A DNA stretch of 33,717 nt from Rhodobacteraceae bacterium (ex Bugula neritina AB1) (GTDB lineage Bacteria > Pseudomonadota > Alphaproteobacteria > Rhodobacterales > Rhodobacteraceae): the NCBI GenBank assembly GCA_001730095.1, contig MDLF01000003.1:1-33717 (forward strand). The letters are read 5' to 3'. Positions 15,254 to 23,291 of the stretch are shown here, piece by piece. The first letter of the stretch is position 1, and each line of letters starts with the position of its first letter. The notes below the pieces were generated by a model. The model saw only the letters and a program-made list of their open reading frames with translations, did not search any database and was not told the DNA's origin. The position numbers and the translations under genes are program-made.

Positions 15254-16716
15254 TAACAACAAAACACCCGGGGCACCCGGCCGACGAAGTTTTCAATGAT
15301 GCCACCAAGGCAGTGGAGCGGCTGGAACTGCTTTATAATCAGGCGACTGGTTTTCTCTGTGATGAATTTGTTCGGGCAATGGCGGACGGCGCCCCGGGCA
15401 ACCAACGCATCCGGGCCTATTACCCGGAAATCCGCTTCTCCACCTCCAGTTTTGCGCAGGTGGACAGCCGTCTCAGCTTTGGCCATGTGTCATCGCCCGG
15501 CACCTATGCCACCACGGTGACGCGGCCCGATCTGTTCCGGAATTACCTGATTCAGCAAATCTCCCTGTTGATACGCAACCACGGCCAGCCAGTGACCATT
15601 GCGGTCTCGGACACGCCGATACCGGTTCATTTTGCGGTGGCCTCTCGGCCCGACCTGAGCGTGCCTCAGGATGGTGCTGCAGGCTTCACTCTGCGCGATG
15701 TTTTCGACGTTCCGGACCTGTCCACAACCAACGACGACATCGTCAATGGCACCTACCAATCCGCCAACGGCACCGGCCCGCTCGCGTTGTTCACAGCCCA
15801 GCGCATCGACTATTCTCTGGCCCGGCTCAACCATTACACCGCAACCAGTGCCGAACATTTCCAGAACCACGTTCTGTTCACGAACTACCAGTTTTACGTG
15901 GCAGAGTTCGAAGCCTATGCCCGTGCGCAGCTGGCTGATCCGACGAGCGGCTACACCGGTTTTGTCAGCACCGGCGACCACGTGATCACCGATCCGGCGG
16001 CTGAGATCCCGGACGTCAGCAAGCTGCCGCAAATGCCCACCTATCACCTGAAGCGGGCAGACGGGAGCGGCATCACCCTGGTCAACATCGGTGTCGGCCC
16101 GTCCAACGCCAAAACTGCCACCGACCACATCGCAGTTCTGCGTCCGCACGCCTGGCTGATGGTCGGCCATTGCGCCGGTCTGCGCAACACCCAGGCGCTT
16201 GGGGATTTCGTGCTAGCGCATGGCTATCTGCGGGACGATCATGTGCTGGATGATGACCTGCCGGTCTGGACCCCGATCCCGGCGCTGGCGGAAATCCAGG
16301 TCGCACTGGAGGAAGCCGTCGCAGAGATCACCGAATATGAAGGCTTCGACCTCAAGCGGATCATGCGCACCGGCACCGTCGCCACCATCGACAACCGCAA
16401 CTGGGAGCTGCGCGACCAGTCCGGCCCGGTGCAACGCCTAAGCCAGTCCCGCGCTGTGGCGCTAGATATGGAAAGCGCCACCATCGCTGCCAATGGCTAC
16501 CGCTTCCGGGTCCCCTACGGCACGCTGCTGTGTGTTTCGGACAAGCCACTGCACGGAGAATTAAAGCTGCCGGGCATGGCATCAGACTTCTACCGGACAC
16601 AGGTTGCGCGGCATCTGCAAATCGGCATAAGAGCCATGGAACGCCTGCGTGGCATGCCATTGGAGCGCCTGCACAGCCGGAAATTGCGCTCATTCGACGA
16701 AACAGCCTTCCTCTAA
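15250..16716 (+). CDS. amn: AMP nucleosidase
   Basis: A 488-residue AMP nucleosidase that hydrolyses AMP to adenine and ribose 5-phosphate. It has the N-terminal AMP-nucleosidase domain (AYYPEIRFSTSSFAQVDSRLSFGHV, YATTVTRPDLFRNYL) and a C-terminal phosphorylase-like domain carrying VNIGVGPSNAKTATDHIA, MVGHCAGLRNTQALGDF, ALDMESATIAANGY and CVSDKPLHGELK with the catalytic Asp. The length matches the E. coli enzyme (484). The start ATG overlaps the ade stop (ATGA). Its product adenine is the substrate of Ade, so the pair makes a two-step route from AMP to hypoxanthine. Confidence 0.93.
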   Translation: MITTKHPGHPADEVFNDATKAVERLELLYNQATGFLCDEFVRAMADGAPGNQRIRAYYPEIRFSTSSFAQVDSRLSFGHVSSPGTYATTVTRPDLFRNYLIQQISLLIRNHGQPVTIAVSDTPIPVHFAVASRPDLSVPQDGAAGFTLRDVFDVPDLSTTNDDIVNGTYQSANGTGPLALFTAQRIDYSLARLNHYTATSAEHFQNHVLFTNYQFYVAEFEAYARAQLADPTSGYTGFVSTGDHVITDPAAEIPDVSKLPQMPTYHLKRADGSGITLVNIGVGPSNAKTATDHIAVLRPHAWLMVGHCAGLRNTQALGDFVLAHGYLRDDHVLDDDLPVWTPIPALAEIQVALEEAVAEITEYEGFDLKRIMRTGTVATIDNRNWELRDQSGPVQRLSQSRAVALDMESATIAANGYRFRVPYGTLLCVSDKPLHGELKLPGMASDFYRTQVARHLQIGIRAMERLRGMPLERLHSRKLRSFDETAFL

Positions 16717-16779
16717 GGCCGGTTTTCGCGAATTTCCTAGAAAAAATGCCCCTTTTTGCCTGCTCTGCGCACTCAAGAA

Positions 16780-16808
16780 GTTGTGTTATGCCACAACATA
16801 ACGATAAT
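16780..16808 (+). promoter_or_regulatory. Candidate HU promoter with overlapping inverted repeat
   Basis: TTGTGT (16781-16786) and GATAAT (16803-16808) are 16 bases apart, a plausible -35/-10. GTTGTG (16780-16785) and CACAAC (16792-16797) form a perfect inverted repeat over the -35, a possible operator. The 139-base gap after amn otherwise shows little. Confidence 0.4.
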
Positions 16809-16855
16809 GTCCCGCAATGAGGCCCCACAGTTCGGGCAGTTTAAGGAGACGAAGA

Positions 16856-17143
16856 ATGTCCAAACCGATGACCAAAACCCAGCTTGTTGCCGCTCTGGCC
16901 GAAGAAATGGGCAGCGACAAGAAAGTCGCAGGCTCCGCTCTGGAAGCGGTCTGTTCGCTGATCACCCGCGAAGTGTCGGGTGGCGGTGCTGTGACTTTGC
17001 CGGGCGTCGGCAAGATCTACTGCCGCGAGCGCCCCGAGCGCGAAGTGCGCAACCCGGCCACCGGTGAGAAGTTCACCAAAGAAGCCGACAAGGTGGTGAA
17101 AATGACCATCGCCAAAGCGCTGAAAGACAGCGTGAACGGTTGA
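16856..17143 (+). CDS. HU-family DNA-binding protein
   Basis: A 95-residue bacterial histone-like protein. It starts MSKPMTKTQLVAALAEEMG, as HU proteins do after a short extension, with the two-helix dimer domain and a beta arm containing VTLPGVGKIYCRERPEREVRNPATGEKF. The arm's RNPATGE is the conserved segment carrying the DNA-intercalating Pro. ATG 16856 has AAGGAG; the longer upstream frame is spurious. It is a single-gene transcription unit bounded by a candidate promoter and a strong terminator. The VGKIYCRER strand differs from standard HU (VGTFKV-like), so it may be a diverged nucleoid paralogue. Confidence 0.88.
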   Translation: MSKPMTKTQLVAALAEEMGSDKKVAGSALEAVCSLITREVSGGGAVTLPGVGKIYCRERPEREVRNPATGEKFTKEADKVVKMTIAKALKDSVNG

Positions 17144-17169
17144 TCCCGGACATATTCCGGATGGTTTCA

Positions 17170-17201
17170 GGGCTGCCCTCTGCGGGCGGCCCTTTTCTTT
17201 T
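17170..17201 (+). terminator. Intrinsic terminator after the HU gene
   Basis: GGGCTGCCC (17170-17178) and GGGCGGCCC (17184-17192) form a 9-bp stem with one G-U pair and loop TCTGC. The run TTTTCTTTT follows. This is a textbook rho-independent terminator. Confidence 0.88.
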
Positions 17202-17307
17202 GCCCCGCAAGCCCGGCCAACAGTTCGCCCGCCAGCGCAACGAACCAGATTGCTTGCACTCATCCAGCAATTCCCCGAAGCTCTGCCGCGGGAGAAAGGA
17301 TTTCACG

Positions 17308-18213
17308 ATGGATGCGCGCGCAATCGCCATGGGGCTTGCCTTTGCCCTGATGTGGTCTTCTGCCTTTACCTCAGCCCGGATCATCGTCCAGGACGCCTCG
17401 CCGCTGTTCTCGCTGGCGGTCCGGTTCCTGATCTCCGGCCTGATCGGCGTCGCTATTGCGCGCGCCATGGGTCAGACTTGGCGACTGACACCGGGGCAAT
17501 GGCGTGCCACGGTGATTTTCGGCCTCTGCCAGAATGCGCTCTATCTCGGCCTCAACTTCGTTGCCATGCAATGGATCGAGGCCTCTCTCGCCGCCATCAT
17601 CGCCTCCACCATGCCGCTCCTGGTGGCGCTGGTCGGCTGGATGCTGTTTGGCGAACGGTTGCGGCCCCTGGGCTACGCTGGGCTGGCAGCGGGCGTTCTG
17701 GGTGTCGGGATGATCATGGGCACACGCCTCAGCGCCGGGGTGGACATGCTTGGCGTCGGTCTTTGCGTGATCGGCGTTCTTGCTCTGACCACTGCAACGC
17801 TTGCCCTGCGCGGTGCAACGTCAGGCGGCAACTTCATGATGGTCGTCGGCCTTCAGATGCTGGTAGGCTCTGCCATTCTGTTTGCCGCCGCACCGCTGAC
17901 AGAGGAGATATTCGTCATCCCCACCTGGCGTCTGGCTGCGGCGTTCGCCTACACCACCATCGTGCCGGGACTGATGGCCACCTTCATCTGGGTGCTGCTC
18001 CTGAACCGCATCGGTGCGGTGCGCGCCGCCACCTTTCACTTCCTGAACCCGGTGTTCGGCGTAGCGGTTGCCAGTGTCCTGCTGGGCGAAAAGCTGGGGC
18101 CGCTCGATCTTTTGGGCGTGGCCATCGTCACTGGCGGCATTCTCGCCGTGCAGCTGGCCCGCCAGACCGGAAACCCGCAGACCAAGCCCTCCCGCGCGGC
18201 AAGTCCGGGCTAA
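17308..18213 (+). CDS. EamA/DMT-family transporter
   Basis: A 301-residue inner-membrane protein with two EamA repeats, each of five helices (drug/metabolite transporter superfamily). The first repeat holds FALMWSSAFTSARIIVQDASPL and ASLAAIIASTMPLLVALVGWMLFGERL; the second ends RAATFHFLNPVFGVAVASVLLGEKLGPLDLLGVAIVTGG. Both match the family's conserved terminal Pro-containing helix and GE(R/K)L loop. Most such proteins are exporters of amino acids or other small metabolites; the substrate is unknown. ATG 17308 has AAGGA seven bases upstream. A frame starting earlier overlaps the HU terminator and is discarded. Confidence 0.88.
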   Translation: MDARAIAMGLAFALMWSSAFTSARIIVQDASPLFSLAVRFLISGLIGVAIARAMGQTWRLTPGQWRATVIFGLCQNALYLGLNFVAMQWIEASLAAIIASTMPLLVALVGWMLFGERLRPLGYAGLAAGVLGVGMIMGTRLSAGVDMLGVGLCVIGVLALTTATLALRGATSGGNFMMVVGLQMLVGSAILFAAAPLTEEIFVIPTWRLAAAFAYTTIVPGLMATFIWVLLLNRIGAVRAATFHFLNPVFGVAVASVLLGEKLGPLDLLGVAIVTGGILAVQLARQTGNPQTKPSRAASPG

Positions 18214-18231
18214 CGCCCGCCCCTGCCCCTT

Positions 18232-18261
18232 GGGCCCGGCGCCGCTGCCGCGGCGCGGCCC
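18232..18261. repeat. GC-rich hairpin after the EamA gene
   Basis: GCGCCGC (18239-18245) and GCGGCGC (18250-18256) pair perfectly with loop TGCC and are flanked by GGGCC and GGCCC. It is likely a transcript-end hairpin, but no T run follows. Confidence 0.4.
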
Positions 18262-18324
18262 CGTTGCAACCCGTCGCGTTAAGAGCGTAACCTGCGTTTC
18301 AACGACTTAGCAGGAGGACGCGGC

Positions 18325-18888
18325 ATGAGCGCGCAACTGACCCAAGTGCTGGCAGCCATTGACGCCGCCAATGCCAAGGACCCCGCACAGGAAGACGGCC
18401 AGCCCGCCGCGCTGATCTACGGGCAGCGGATGAGCGCGGAACAGGAACGCCTGTACCCGGACGCATCGGAGCCACTGCAGATCGCTGCCCGTGGTCAGCA
18501 TGTGGAACGCTGGAAGCTGGAGCGCAGCACCTACCCCGAAGGCCGCACCGGCTATCTTGCCTGGCGCAAGGCCGAGGCGGAGCACCATGCCGAAGTCGTC
18601 ACCCAGCTGATGCAGAAAGCAGGTTACAGCGCTGCAGACACTGACGCCGCCGCCCGCATGCTGCGCAAGGAAGGCATCAAACGGGATGACCAGGTGCAGG
18701 CGCTGGAAGACATCATCTGCTTTGTCTTCCTGAAATGGTACTTTGCCCCCTTCGCCGCCAAACACCCAGGCGACAAGGTCCAGCGCATCGTCGAAAAGAC
18801 CGCCCGCAAAATGTCCGCTGACGCCCGCGCCCGGGTGCTGCGAGAATTCGATCTGCCCGGCGATCTGGCCAGCGCCTTTGCCTCCTGA
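18325..18888 (+). CDS. DUF4202 domain-containing protein
   Basis: A 187-residue soluble protein matching the DUF4202 family by its overall pattern: IDAANAKDP near the start, YGQRMSAEQERLYPDASEPLQIAARGQHVERWKLERSTYPEGRTGYLAWRK in the middle (here described as an extended histidine/arginine-rich block at about residues 32-75), then EHHAEVV and DIICFVFLKWYFAPF. The conserved His residues (QHVERW, HHAEV) and acidic positions (EDIICFVFL) look like an HD-type helical hydrolase but this is not established. ATG 18325 has GCAGGAGG, a strong site. No function is known to me. Confidence 0.75.
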   Translation: MSAQLTQVLAAIDAANAKDPAQEDGQPAALIYGQRMSAEQERLYPDASEPLQIAARGQHVERWKLERSTYPEGRTGYLAWRKAEAEHHAEVVTQLMQKAGYSAADTDAAARMLRKEGIKRDDQVQALEDIICFVFLKWYFAPFAAKHPGDKVQRIVEKTARKMSADARARVLREFDLPGDLASAFAS

Positions 18889-18897
18889 CCGGCCCCC

Positions 18898-18926
18898 GTT
18901 ACACGGCTTTGCGAGCCGCCTGTAAC
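18898..18926. terminator. Hairpin terminator between DUF4202 gene and msrB
   Basis: GTTACA (18898-18903) with TGTAAC (18921-18926) encloses CGGCT (18904-18908) with AGCCG (18914-18918), giving an 11-bp stem with a two-base bulge and loop TTGCG. A T-rich stretch (ATTTGCATTTT) begins four bases later, so termination is plausible. Confidence 0.55.
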
Positions 18927-18991
18927 AGGATTTGCATTTTCACACCCAGACCCCATGTTCTGCAGCACATACGAACAGGCGGGAGGACATC

Positions 18992-19441
18992 ATGACCAAA
19001 TACTTCAAAAACCCGGACGCCATTGCCGCCCTTTCAGAAGAAGAATTCTACGTCACTCAGAATTCCGGCACCGAACGCCCCGGCACCGGCAAGCTGCTCT
19101 CCAACAAGGAACCGGGCATCTACGTCGACATCGTTTCGGATGAGCCGCTGTTTGCCTCCTCCGACAAATATGAATCCGGCTGCGGCTGGCCCAGTTTCAC
19201 CAAGCCAATTGAGCCCGCGCATATCCAGGAACTGGAAGATCGCGCCCTCGGCATGATCCGCACCGAGGTCCGCTCGACCCATGGCGACAGCCATCTGGGC
19301 CATGTGTTCCCGGACGGACCGACGGACCGCGGCGGCCTGCGCTACTGCATCAACTCCGCCTCCCTGCGCTTTGTGCATCTGGACGACATGGAGGCCGAAG
19401 GCTATGGCGCCTACATCAACCAAGTGGAGGTCGTGAAATGA
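18992..19441 (+). CDS. msrB: Peptide-methionine (R)-S-oxide reductase
   Basis: A 149-residue MsrB that reduces methionine-R-sulfoxide in proteins. The catalytic cysteine is Cys119 in [15 protein letters not shown], and Cys64 in SGCGWPSF is in the usual resolving position. [14 protein letters not shown] carries the conserved substrate-site histidines. The two CxxC pairs that bind structural zinc in many MsrBs are absent; only Cys64 and Cys119 occur. So this is the zinc-free form. ATG 18992 has GGGAGG upstream. Its stop codon overlaps the msrA start by four bases. Confidence 0.93.
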   Translation: MTKYFKNPDAIAALSEEEFYVTQNSGTERPGTGKLLSNKEPGIYVDIVSDEPLFASSDKYESGCGWPSFTKPIEPAHIQELEDRALGMIRTEVRSTHGDSHLGHVFPDGPTDRGGLRYCINSASLRFVHLDDMEAEGYGAYINQVEVVK

Positions 19442-19953
19442 GCAGCACCGAACGCGCCGTCCTGGCAGGCGGCTGTTTCTGGGGCATGCAGGAGCTGATC
19501 CGCAAACGCCCCGGCATCATCAGCACCCGCGTCGGCTACACCGGCGGCGATGTGCCCAATGCCACCTACAAGAATCACGGCACCCATGCCGAAGGGATCG
19601 AGATCATTTTTGACCCTGCCACCACGACCTTTCGGGAACAGCTGGAGTTCTTCTTCCAGATCCACGATCCGACCACGCCGAACCGTCAGGGCAACGACCT
19701 CGGCGCCAGCTACCGATCGGCGATCTACTACGCAGACGAGACCCAGAAACAGGTGGCCCTCGACACCATCGCCGATGTCGACGCCTCTGGGCTCTGGCCC
19801 GGCAAGGTGATCACCGAACTGGAGCCGGTTGGCGATTTCTGGGAAGCCGAGCCCGAGCATCAGGATTATCTGCAGCGCCTTCCCAATGGCTACACCTGCC
19901 ATTTCGCGCGCCCCGATTGGGTGCTGCCAAAACGCGACGCCGCCACAGAATAG
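19438..19953 (+). CDS. msrA: Peptide-methionine (S)-S-oxide reductase
   Basis: A 171-residue MsrA that reduces the S epimer of methionine sulfoxide. The catalytic motif [10 protein letters not shown] lies at about residues 11-20. [16 protein letters not shown] and THAEGIEI follow the family pattern (normally GHAE), and SYRSAIYY and EPEHQDYL are present. The C-terminus is short (CHFARPDW). It starts inside the msrB stop (ATGA), so the two opposite-stereochemistry repair enzymes are made together. A likely intrinsic terminator follows. Confidence 0.93.
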   Translation: MSSTERAVLAGGCFWGMQELIRKRPGIISTRVGYTGGDVPNATYKNHGTHAEGIEIIFDPATTTFREQLEFFFQIHDPTTPNRQGNDLGASYRSAIYYADETQKQVALDTIADVDASGLWPGKVITELEPVGDFWEAEPEHQDYLQRLPNGYTCHFARPDWVLPKRDAATE

Positions 19954-19973
19954 GCTCTAACCAAGCTGTTTTC

Positions 19974-20003
19974 AGCCCCGCCCTCAGACGGGGCTTTACA
20001 TTT
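19974..20003 (+). terminator. Intrinsic terminator after msrA
   Basis: AGCCCCG (19974-19980) and CGGGGCT (19989-19995) form a 7-bp stem with an eight-base loop, followed by TTTACATTT. Confidence 0.7.
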
Positions 20004-20026
20004 CCAGCGCAATTCAAACCCCGGCG

Positions 20027-20060
20027 CTTCTTTCTGGTCAGAAATACCCCCGCCGGAGGC
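20027..20060 (-). repeat. Dispersed intergenic repeat, copy C
   Basis: On the minus strand it starts GCCTCCGGCGGGGGTATTTC and ends CCAGAAAGAAG, clearly the same element as copies A and B. It lies between the convergent msrA and hyuA-like genes. Confidence 0.65.
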
Positions 20061-20061
20061 C

Positions 20062-20084
20062 GCGGGTTCTCGTAGAGAACCCGC
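20062..20084. repeat. Perfect hairpin adjoining repeat C
   Basis: GCGGGTTCTC (20062-20071) and GAGAACCCGC (20075-20084) pair over 10 bp with loop GTA. It lies 15 bases beyond the hyuA-like stop and directly before repeat C on the minus strand, so the two may form one terminator-like unit. Confidence 0.6.
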
Positions 20085-20099
20085 TTGCCTGAAACACGG

Positions 20100-22106
20100 T
20101 CAATCGTGCGCCACTCGTGGCCGCCCGCTGGCTTCCACCGTCAGCGTGCCTTCCACAAAGACCTCCCGCGATTCCACCTGCGCTGTGCGGATATCCCTCT
20201 CCACATGCACGTGGATATCCTCGGCACCGGCGTCTTCCGCCGCGCCGCGCGCCCCATCCGTCAGCGCTACCTCCAGCGCCGCCAGAGCCTCGTCTGGGTC
20301 CTGGTAATCCTTCGGCCCACTCTCCAGATGCACTCGGTATTTGCCCTCAGACGGAGAGGTCACAGTGCCGCTGCGCCGCATGGTCACACGCCCCACCACC
20401 GCGCCGATGGCATTGGCAACACCTGCATGCTCCGGCAGGATCATGTTGCAATGCAGCCGCGCACCCACCGCAGGGTAGTAACTGGGGGCGGAGGCACCCA
20501 ATCCCACCACATCCACATTCAACGATGCATCCAGCGACAGCAGTCCACGGTGCTTGACCAGCCCCCTCTGCAGCAGCACATGCCGTGCCAGCTGATCGGC
20601 CGGCAAACCGAAATCCTCGACCTCTTCCGCAAAAACAGACTCTAACAGGGTCAAAGCGGTCTGCTCCGTCAGCTGATCAATGATCATCTGCGCCAGTATT
20701 TCTGCATCTCTGGCCACCATATCGCCGCTGCCCACCCGGCGACGAGCAAACAGCGTCAGCGCCTTTTCTGCCGCCTCCCGGTCCCAAGCATCGACCCGGC
20801 CCAACACGTGACTGGCGTCCGACGGCGTCACCCCCGAAACCTGTACCAGCCCGCGGTCCACCAGCCGGTTCAGCGAACCATGCTCCATCCGGGTACGCAG
20901 GATCTGCCCCAAGGGATGCACCTGCATTCCGATCCGCGCCAGCAGCCCGGCGTCGCGCTCGCTCAGGCCCGCCACCGGCACACCCGGCACAGCCCGTACA
21001 AAGCGCCCGTCAAATTCGCCTACCGTCGAATTGCGCAGCTGTTCATCCAGTGCCGCATGCACCAACTCTGGCGCGTCGGCGGCAATCAGTGACACTGGCA
21101 CCACCCGTCGCGGCCCCAGTGTCAGCCCGCCAGAAAGCCCGCTGGTGTTCAGATGCACCTGACTGTCACCGCCCAAACCGGTGGTGCGCATTGCCACCGC
21201 CTCAACCATGGTGCGAAAAGCACCGACGCGCGCGCCCGCGGGATCAATCGCTGGCTTGCCGTCCTTGATCAGCGCCACATCCGTCGTTGTGCCGCCAATG
21301 TCACTGACCAGCGCATGATCTGCCCCGGTCATCCAACGCGCGCCCACGATCGAAGCCGCAGGCCCTGAAAGAATCGTCTCAATCGGCCGCTCCCGCGCCT
21401 GCTCACCGCTCATCAGCGCACCGTCGCCGCGCACCACCATCATCGGCGCCTCGATCCCCAGGTCGCGCAGAGTGTCCTGCGCCCGGCCGATCAATCGGTC
21501 GATCATGCCGATCAACCGCGCATTCAGCACCGCTGTCACCGCCCGCTTGGGTCCATTCAGCTTGGCCGACAGCTGGTGCGAGCAGGTGGCCGGCGCGCCG
21601 GTCATCTCGTGAATGATCCGGGCGGCCTCCACCTCATGCGCCGGATTGCGGGTGGCAAAAACACTGGCCACCGCAAAACCCGTTACCCCCTGCCCCTCGC
21701 TGCGCAGGAACATCTCCAGCGCTTCCGTGTCCAAGGGCGTGGCTTCACTGCCGGCATGGGTGTGGCCACCGGCAATCACCAGTGCAGGATCGCCCTTCAG
21801 CGCATCCCGCAGCCCGTGCCGGTCCAGATCCGCCTCATTGAAACCGATATAGATCAGTGCCACTCGGCCGCCTTGCCCCTCGACCAGCGCATTAGTGGCC
21901 AAAGTGGTGGAAAGTGCCGCCAGCGAAACCTGCTGTGGCTGCACCCCGGACTGATCCAGCACCGCCCGGATTGCCCCACCAACGCCAATCGCCAGATCCT
22001 GACGTGTGGTCAGCGACTTGGCAGAGGCAATCACCTCCTTCTCGTCGCGGATCAGCACCGCATCCGTATAGGTTCCGCCCGTGTCCACACCCAGCAGCAA
22101 CGCCAT
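20100..22106 (-). CDS. Hydantoinase/oxoprolinase family protein (HyuA-like)
   Basis: A 668-residue protein of the hydantoinase A / N-methylhydantoinase A family, ATP-dependent amidohydrolases with an actin-like fold. The N-terminal Hydant_A_N domain begins LLLGVDTGGTYTDAVLI (phosphate-1 loop). The Hydantoinase_A domain contains MTGADHALVSDIGGTTTDVALI (second phosphate loop) and GAFRTMVEAVAMRTTGLGGDS. Most members act with a HyuB-type partner, but none is next to this gene. I chose the ATG at 22106 because GAAGGGG lies six bases upstream; an in-frame ATG and a TTG lie just before it. It is 72 bases downstream of queG on the same strand. Substrate unknown. Confidence 0.82.
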   Translation of the reverse strand: MALLLGVDTGGTYTDAVLIRDEKEVIASAKSLTTRQDLAIGVGGAIRAVLDQSGVQPQQVSLAALSTTLATNALVEGQGGRVALIYIGFNEADLDRHGLRDALKGDPALVIAGGHTHAGSEATPLDTEALEMFLRSEGQGVTGFAVASVFATRNPAHEVEAARIIHEMTGAPATCSHQLSAKLNGPKRAVTAVLNARLIGMIDRLIGRAQDTLRDLGIEAPMMVVRGDGALMSGEQARERPIETILSGPAASIVGARWMTGADHALVSDIGGTTTDVALIKDGKPAIDPAGARVGAFRTMVEAVAMRTTGLGGDSQVHLNTSGLSGGLTLGPRRVVPVSLIAADAPELVHAALDEQLRNSTVGEFDGRFVRAVPGVPVAGLSERDAGLLARIGMQVHPLGQILRTRMEHGSLNRLVDRGLVQVSGVTPSDASHVLGRVDAWDREAAEKALTLFARRRVGSGDMVARDAEILAQMIIDQLTEQTALTLLESVFAEEVEDFGLPADQLARHVLLQRGLVKHRGLLSLDASLNVDVVGLGASAPSYYPAVGARLHCNMILPEHAGVANAIGAVVGRVTMRRSGTVTSPSEGKYRVHLESGPKDYQDPDEALAALEVALTDGARGAAEDAGAEDIHVHVERDIRTAQVESREVFVEGTLTVEASGRPRVAHD

Positions 22107-22178
22107 GCCCATCCCCTTCAAAGTCTGTTCGCCGGACCGGGTGTAACGCCTATTTGCGGCCCGTCCATCCTGTTTGCG

Positions 22179-23222
22179 TCACCAAAGCCGTTGAACCGCC
22201 CATCGCGCCGCATCCGCCACCGCCGGATCGGGATCTTCCGTCAGCCCCTGCGCCACTTCCCGCAGGTCCGGCAGGCCAGAATTGCCAATGGCGTACAGCA
22301 CATTGCGCACAAAGCGGGCGCGCCCGATGCGCTTGATCGGCGAGCCGGAAAACTTCTCCCGGAATGCCCCATCATCCAGCACCGCAAGCTCCGCCAGCTT
22401 CGGCGCCTTCAACTCCTCCCGCGCGGCATAACGCATGTCGCTGGCCGCCACCGCAAACTTGTTCCAGGGGCAGGCAGCCAGACAGTCGTCGCAGCCGTAG
22501 ATCCGGTTTCCCAGCTTGCTACGCAGCTTCTCTTCCACAGGCCCCTTGTGTTCAATCGTTAGGTAGGAAATGCAACGCCGCGCATCAACCTGATAAGGCG
22601 CCGGAAAAGCATCGGTCGGGCAGCTGTCCAGACAGGCCCGACAAGAGCCGCAACGGTCCCTCTCTGACTTATCCGCTGGCAACTCCAACGTGGTAAAAAC
22701 CGACCCTAAAAAGGCCCAATTCCCCCAATCCCTGCTCACCAGATTGCTATGCTTGCCCTGCCAGCCCAGTCCAGCTGCCTGGCCCAAAGCCTTCTCTGGC
22801 ACCGGCGCGGTATCGACAAAGACCTTCACCTCACAATCCTCACCGGCCGCGGCAATCAGCCAGCGCGCCAGCCGCTTCAGCCGCTTCTTGACCAGATCAT
22901 GGTAATCCTTGTTGCGGGCATAGACCGACACAGCGCCGCGGTCCGCCTGCCCCACCACCGTCATCGGATCCTCGTCCGGCGTGTAGCTCTCGGCCAGCAT
23001 GATCACCGAGCGCGCCTCGGGCCACAACAGCGCCGGATCACCCCGCCAATGGCTGCGCTCCTCCATCCAGCTCATCTGCCCGTGATAACCCGCCTCCAGA
23101 AATGCCTGCAGCCGTCCAGGCACCTGCGGCACATCCCACGGCCGACAGACCCGGCAAGAGACAAACCCCTCCGCCAGCGCCTGCGCCACCAGTTTCTCCT
23201 TGATGCCGGACCCGTCTTTCAT
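22179..23222 (-). CDS. queG: Epoxyqueuosine reductase
   Basis: A 347-residue iron-sulfur, cobalamin-dependent enzyme that makes the last step of queuosine in tRNA (epoxyqueuosine to queuosine). Seen: the DUF1730 N-terminal domain, with GQMSWMEE and SYTPDEDP, then [30 protein letters not shown]. Two [4Fe-4S] cluster motifs follow: [16 protein letters not shown] and [19 protein letters not shown]-like C-terminus ends WAVQRLW. Length is normal. The start ATG (23222) sits within dispersed-repeat variant D, which also supplies AGGCAAAG upstream as its ribosome binding site. It lies downstream of fzlA on the same strand, a common alphaproteobacterial arrangement. Confidence 0.93.
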   Translation of the reverse strand: MKDGSGIKEKLVAQALAEGFVSCRVCRPWDVPQVPGRLQAFLEAGYHGQMSWMEERSHWRGDPALLWPEARSVIMLAESYTPDEDPMTVVGQADRGAVSVYARNKDYHDLVKKRLKRLARWLIAAAGEDCEVKVFVDTAPVPEKALGQAAGLGWQGKHSNLVSRDWGNWAFLGSVFTTLELPADKSERDRCGSCRACLDSCPTDAFPAPYQVDARRCISYLTIEHKGPVEEKLRSKLGNRIYGCDDCLAACPWNKFAVAASDMRYAAREELKAPKLAELAVLDDGAFREKFSGSPIKRIGRARFVRNVLYAIGNSGLPDLREVAQGLTEDPDPAVADAARWAVQRLW

Positions 23223-23276
23223 CTTTGCCTAAATACTCCGGGGGAGCGGCCTGCAGGGCCGCGGGGGCAGCGCCCC
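23219..23276. repeat. Dispersed repeat variant D with two hairpins, at the queG start
   Basis: On the minus strand CCCCCGGAGTATTTAGGC precedes AAAGATGA, whose ATG is the queG start. This resembles the GGCGGGGATATTT part of copies A to C. Upstream on that strand are two hairpins: GGGGC-AGC-GCCCC (23264-23276) and GCGGCC-TGCAG-GGCCGC (23246-23262). They lie between fzlA and queG and could partly end fzlA transcription. Confidence 0.5.
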
Positions 23277-23291
23277 ATTGCCCGGTTGATA

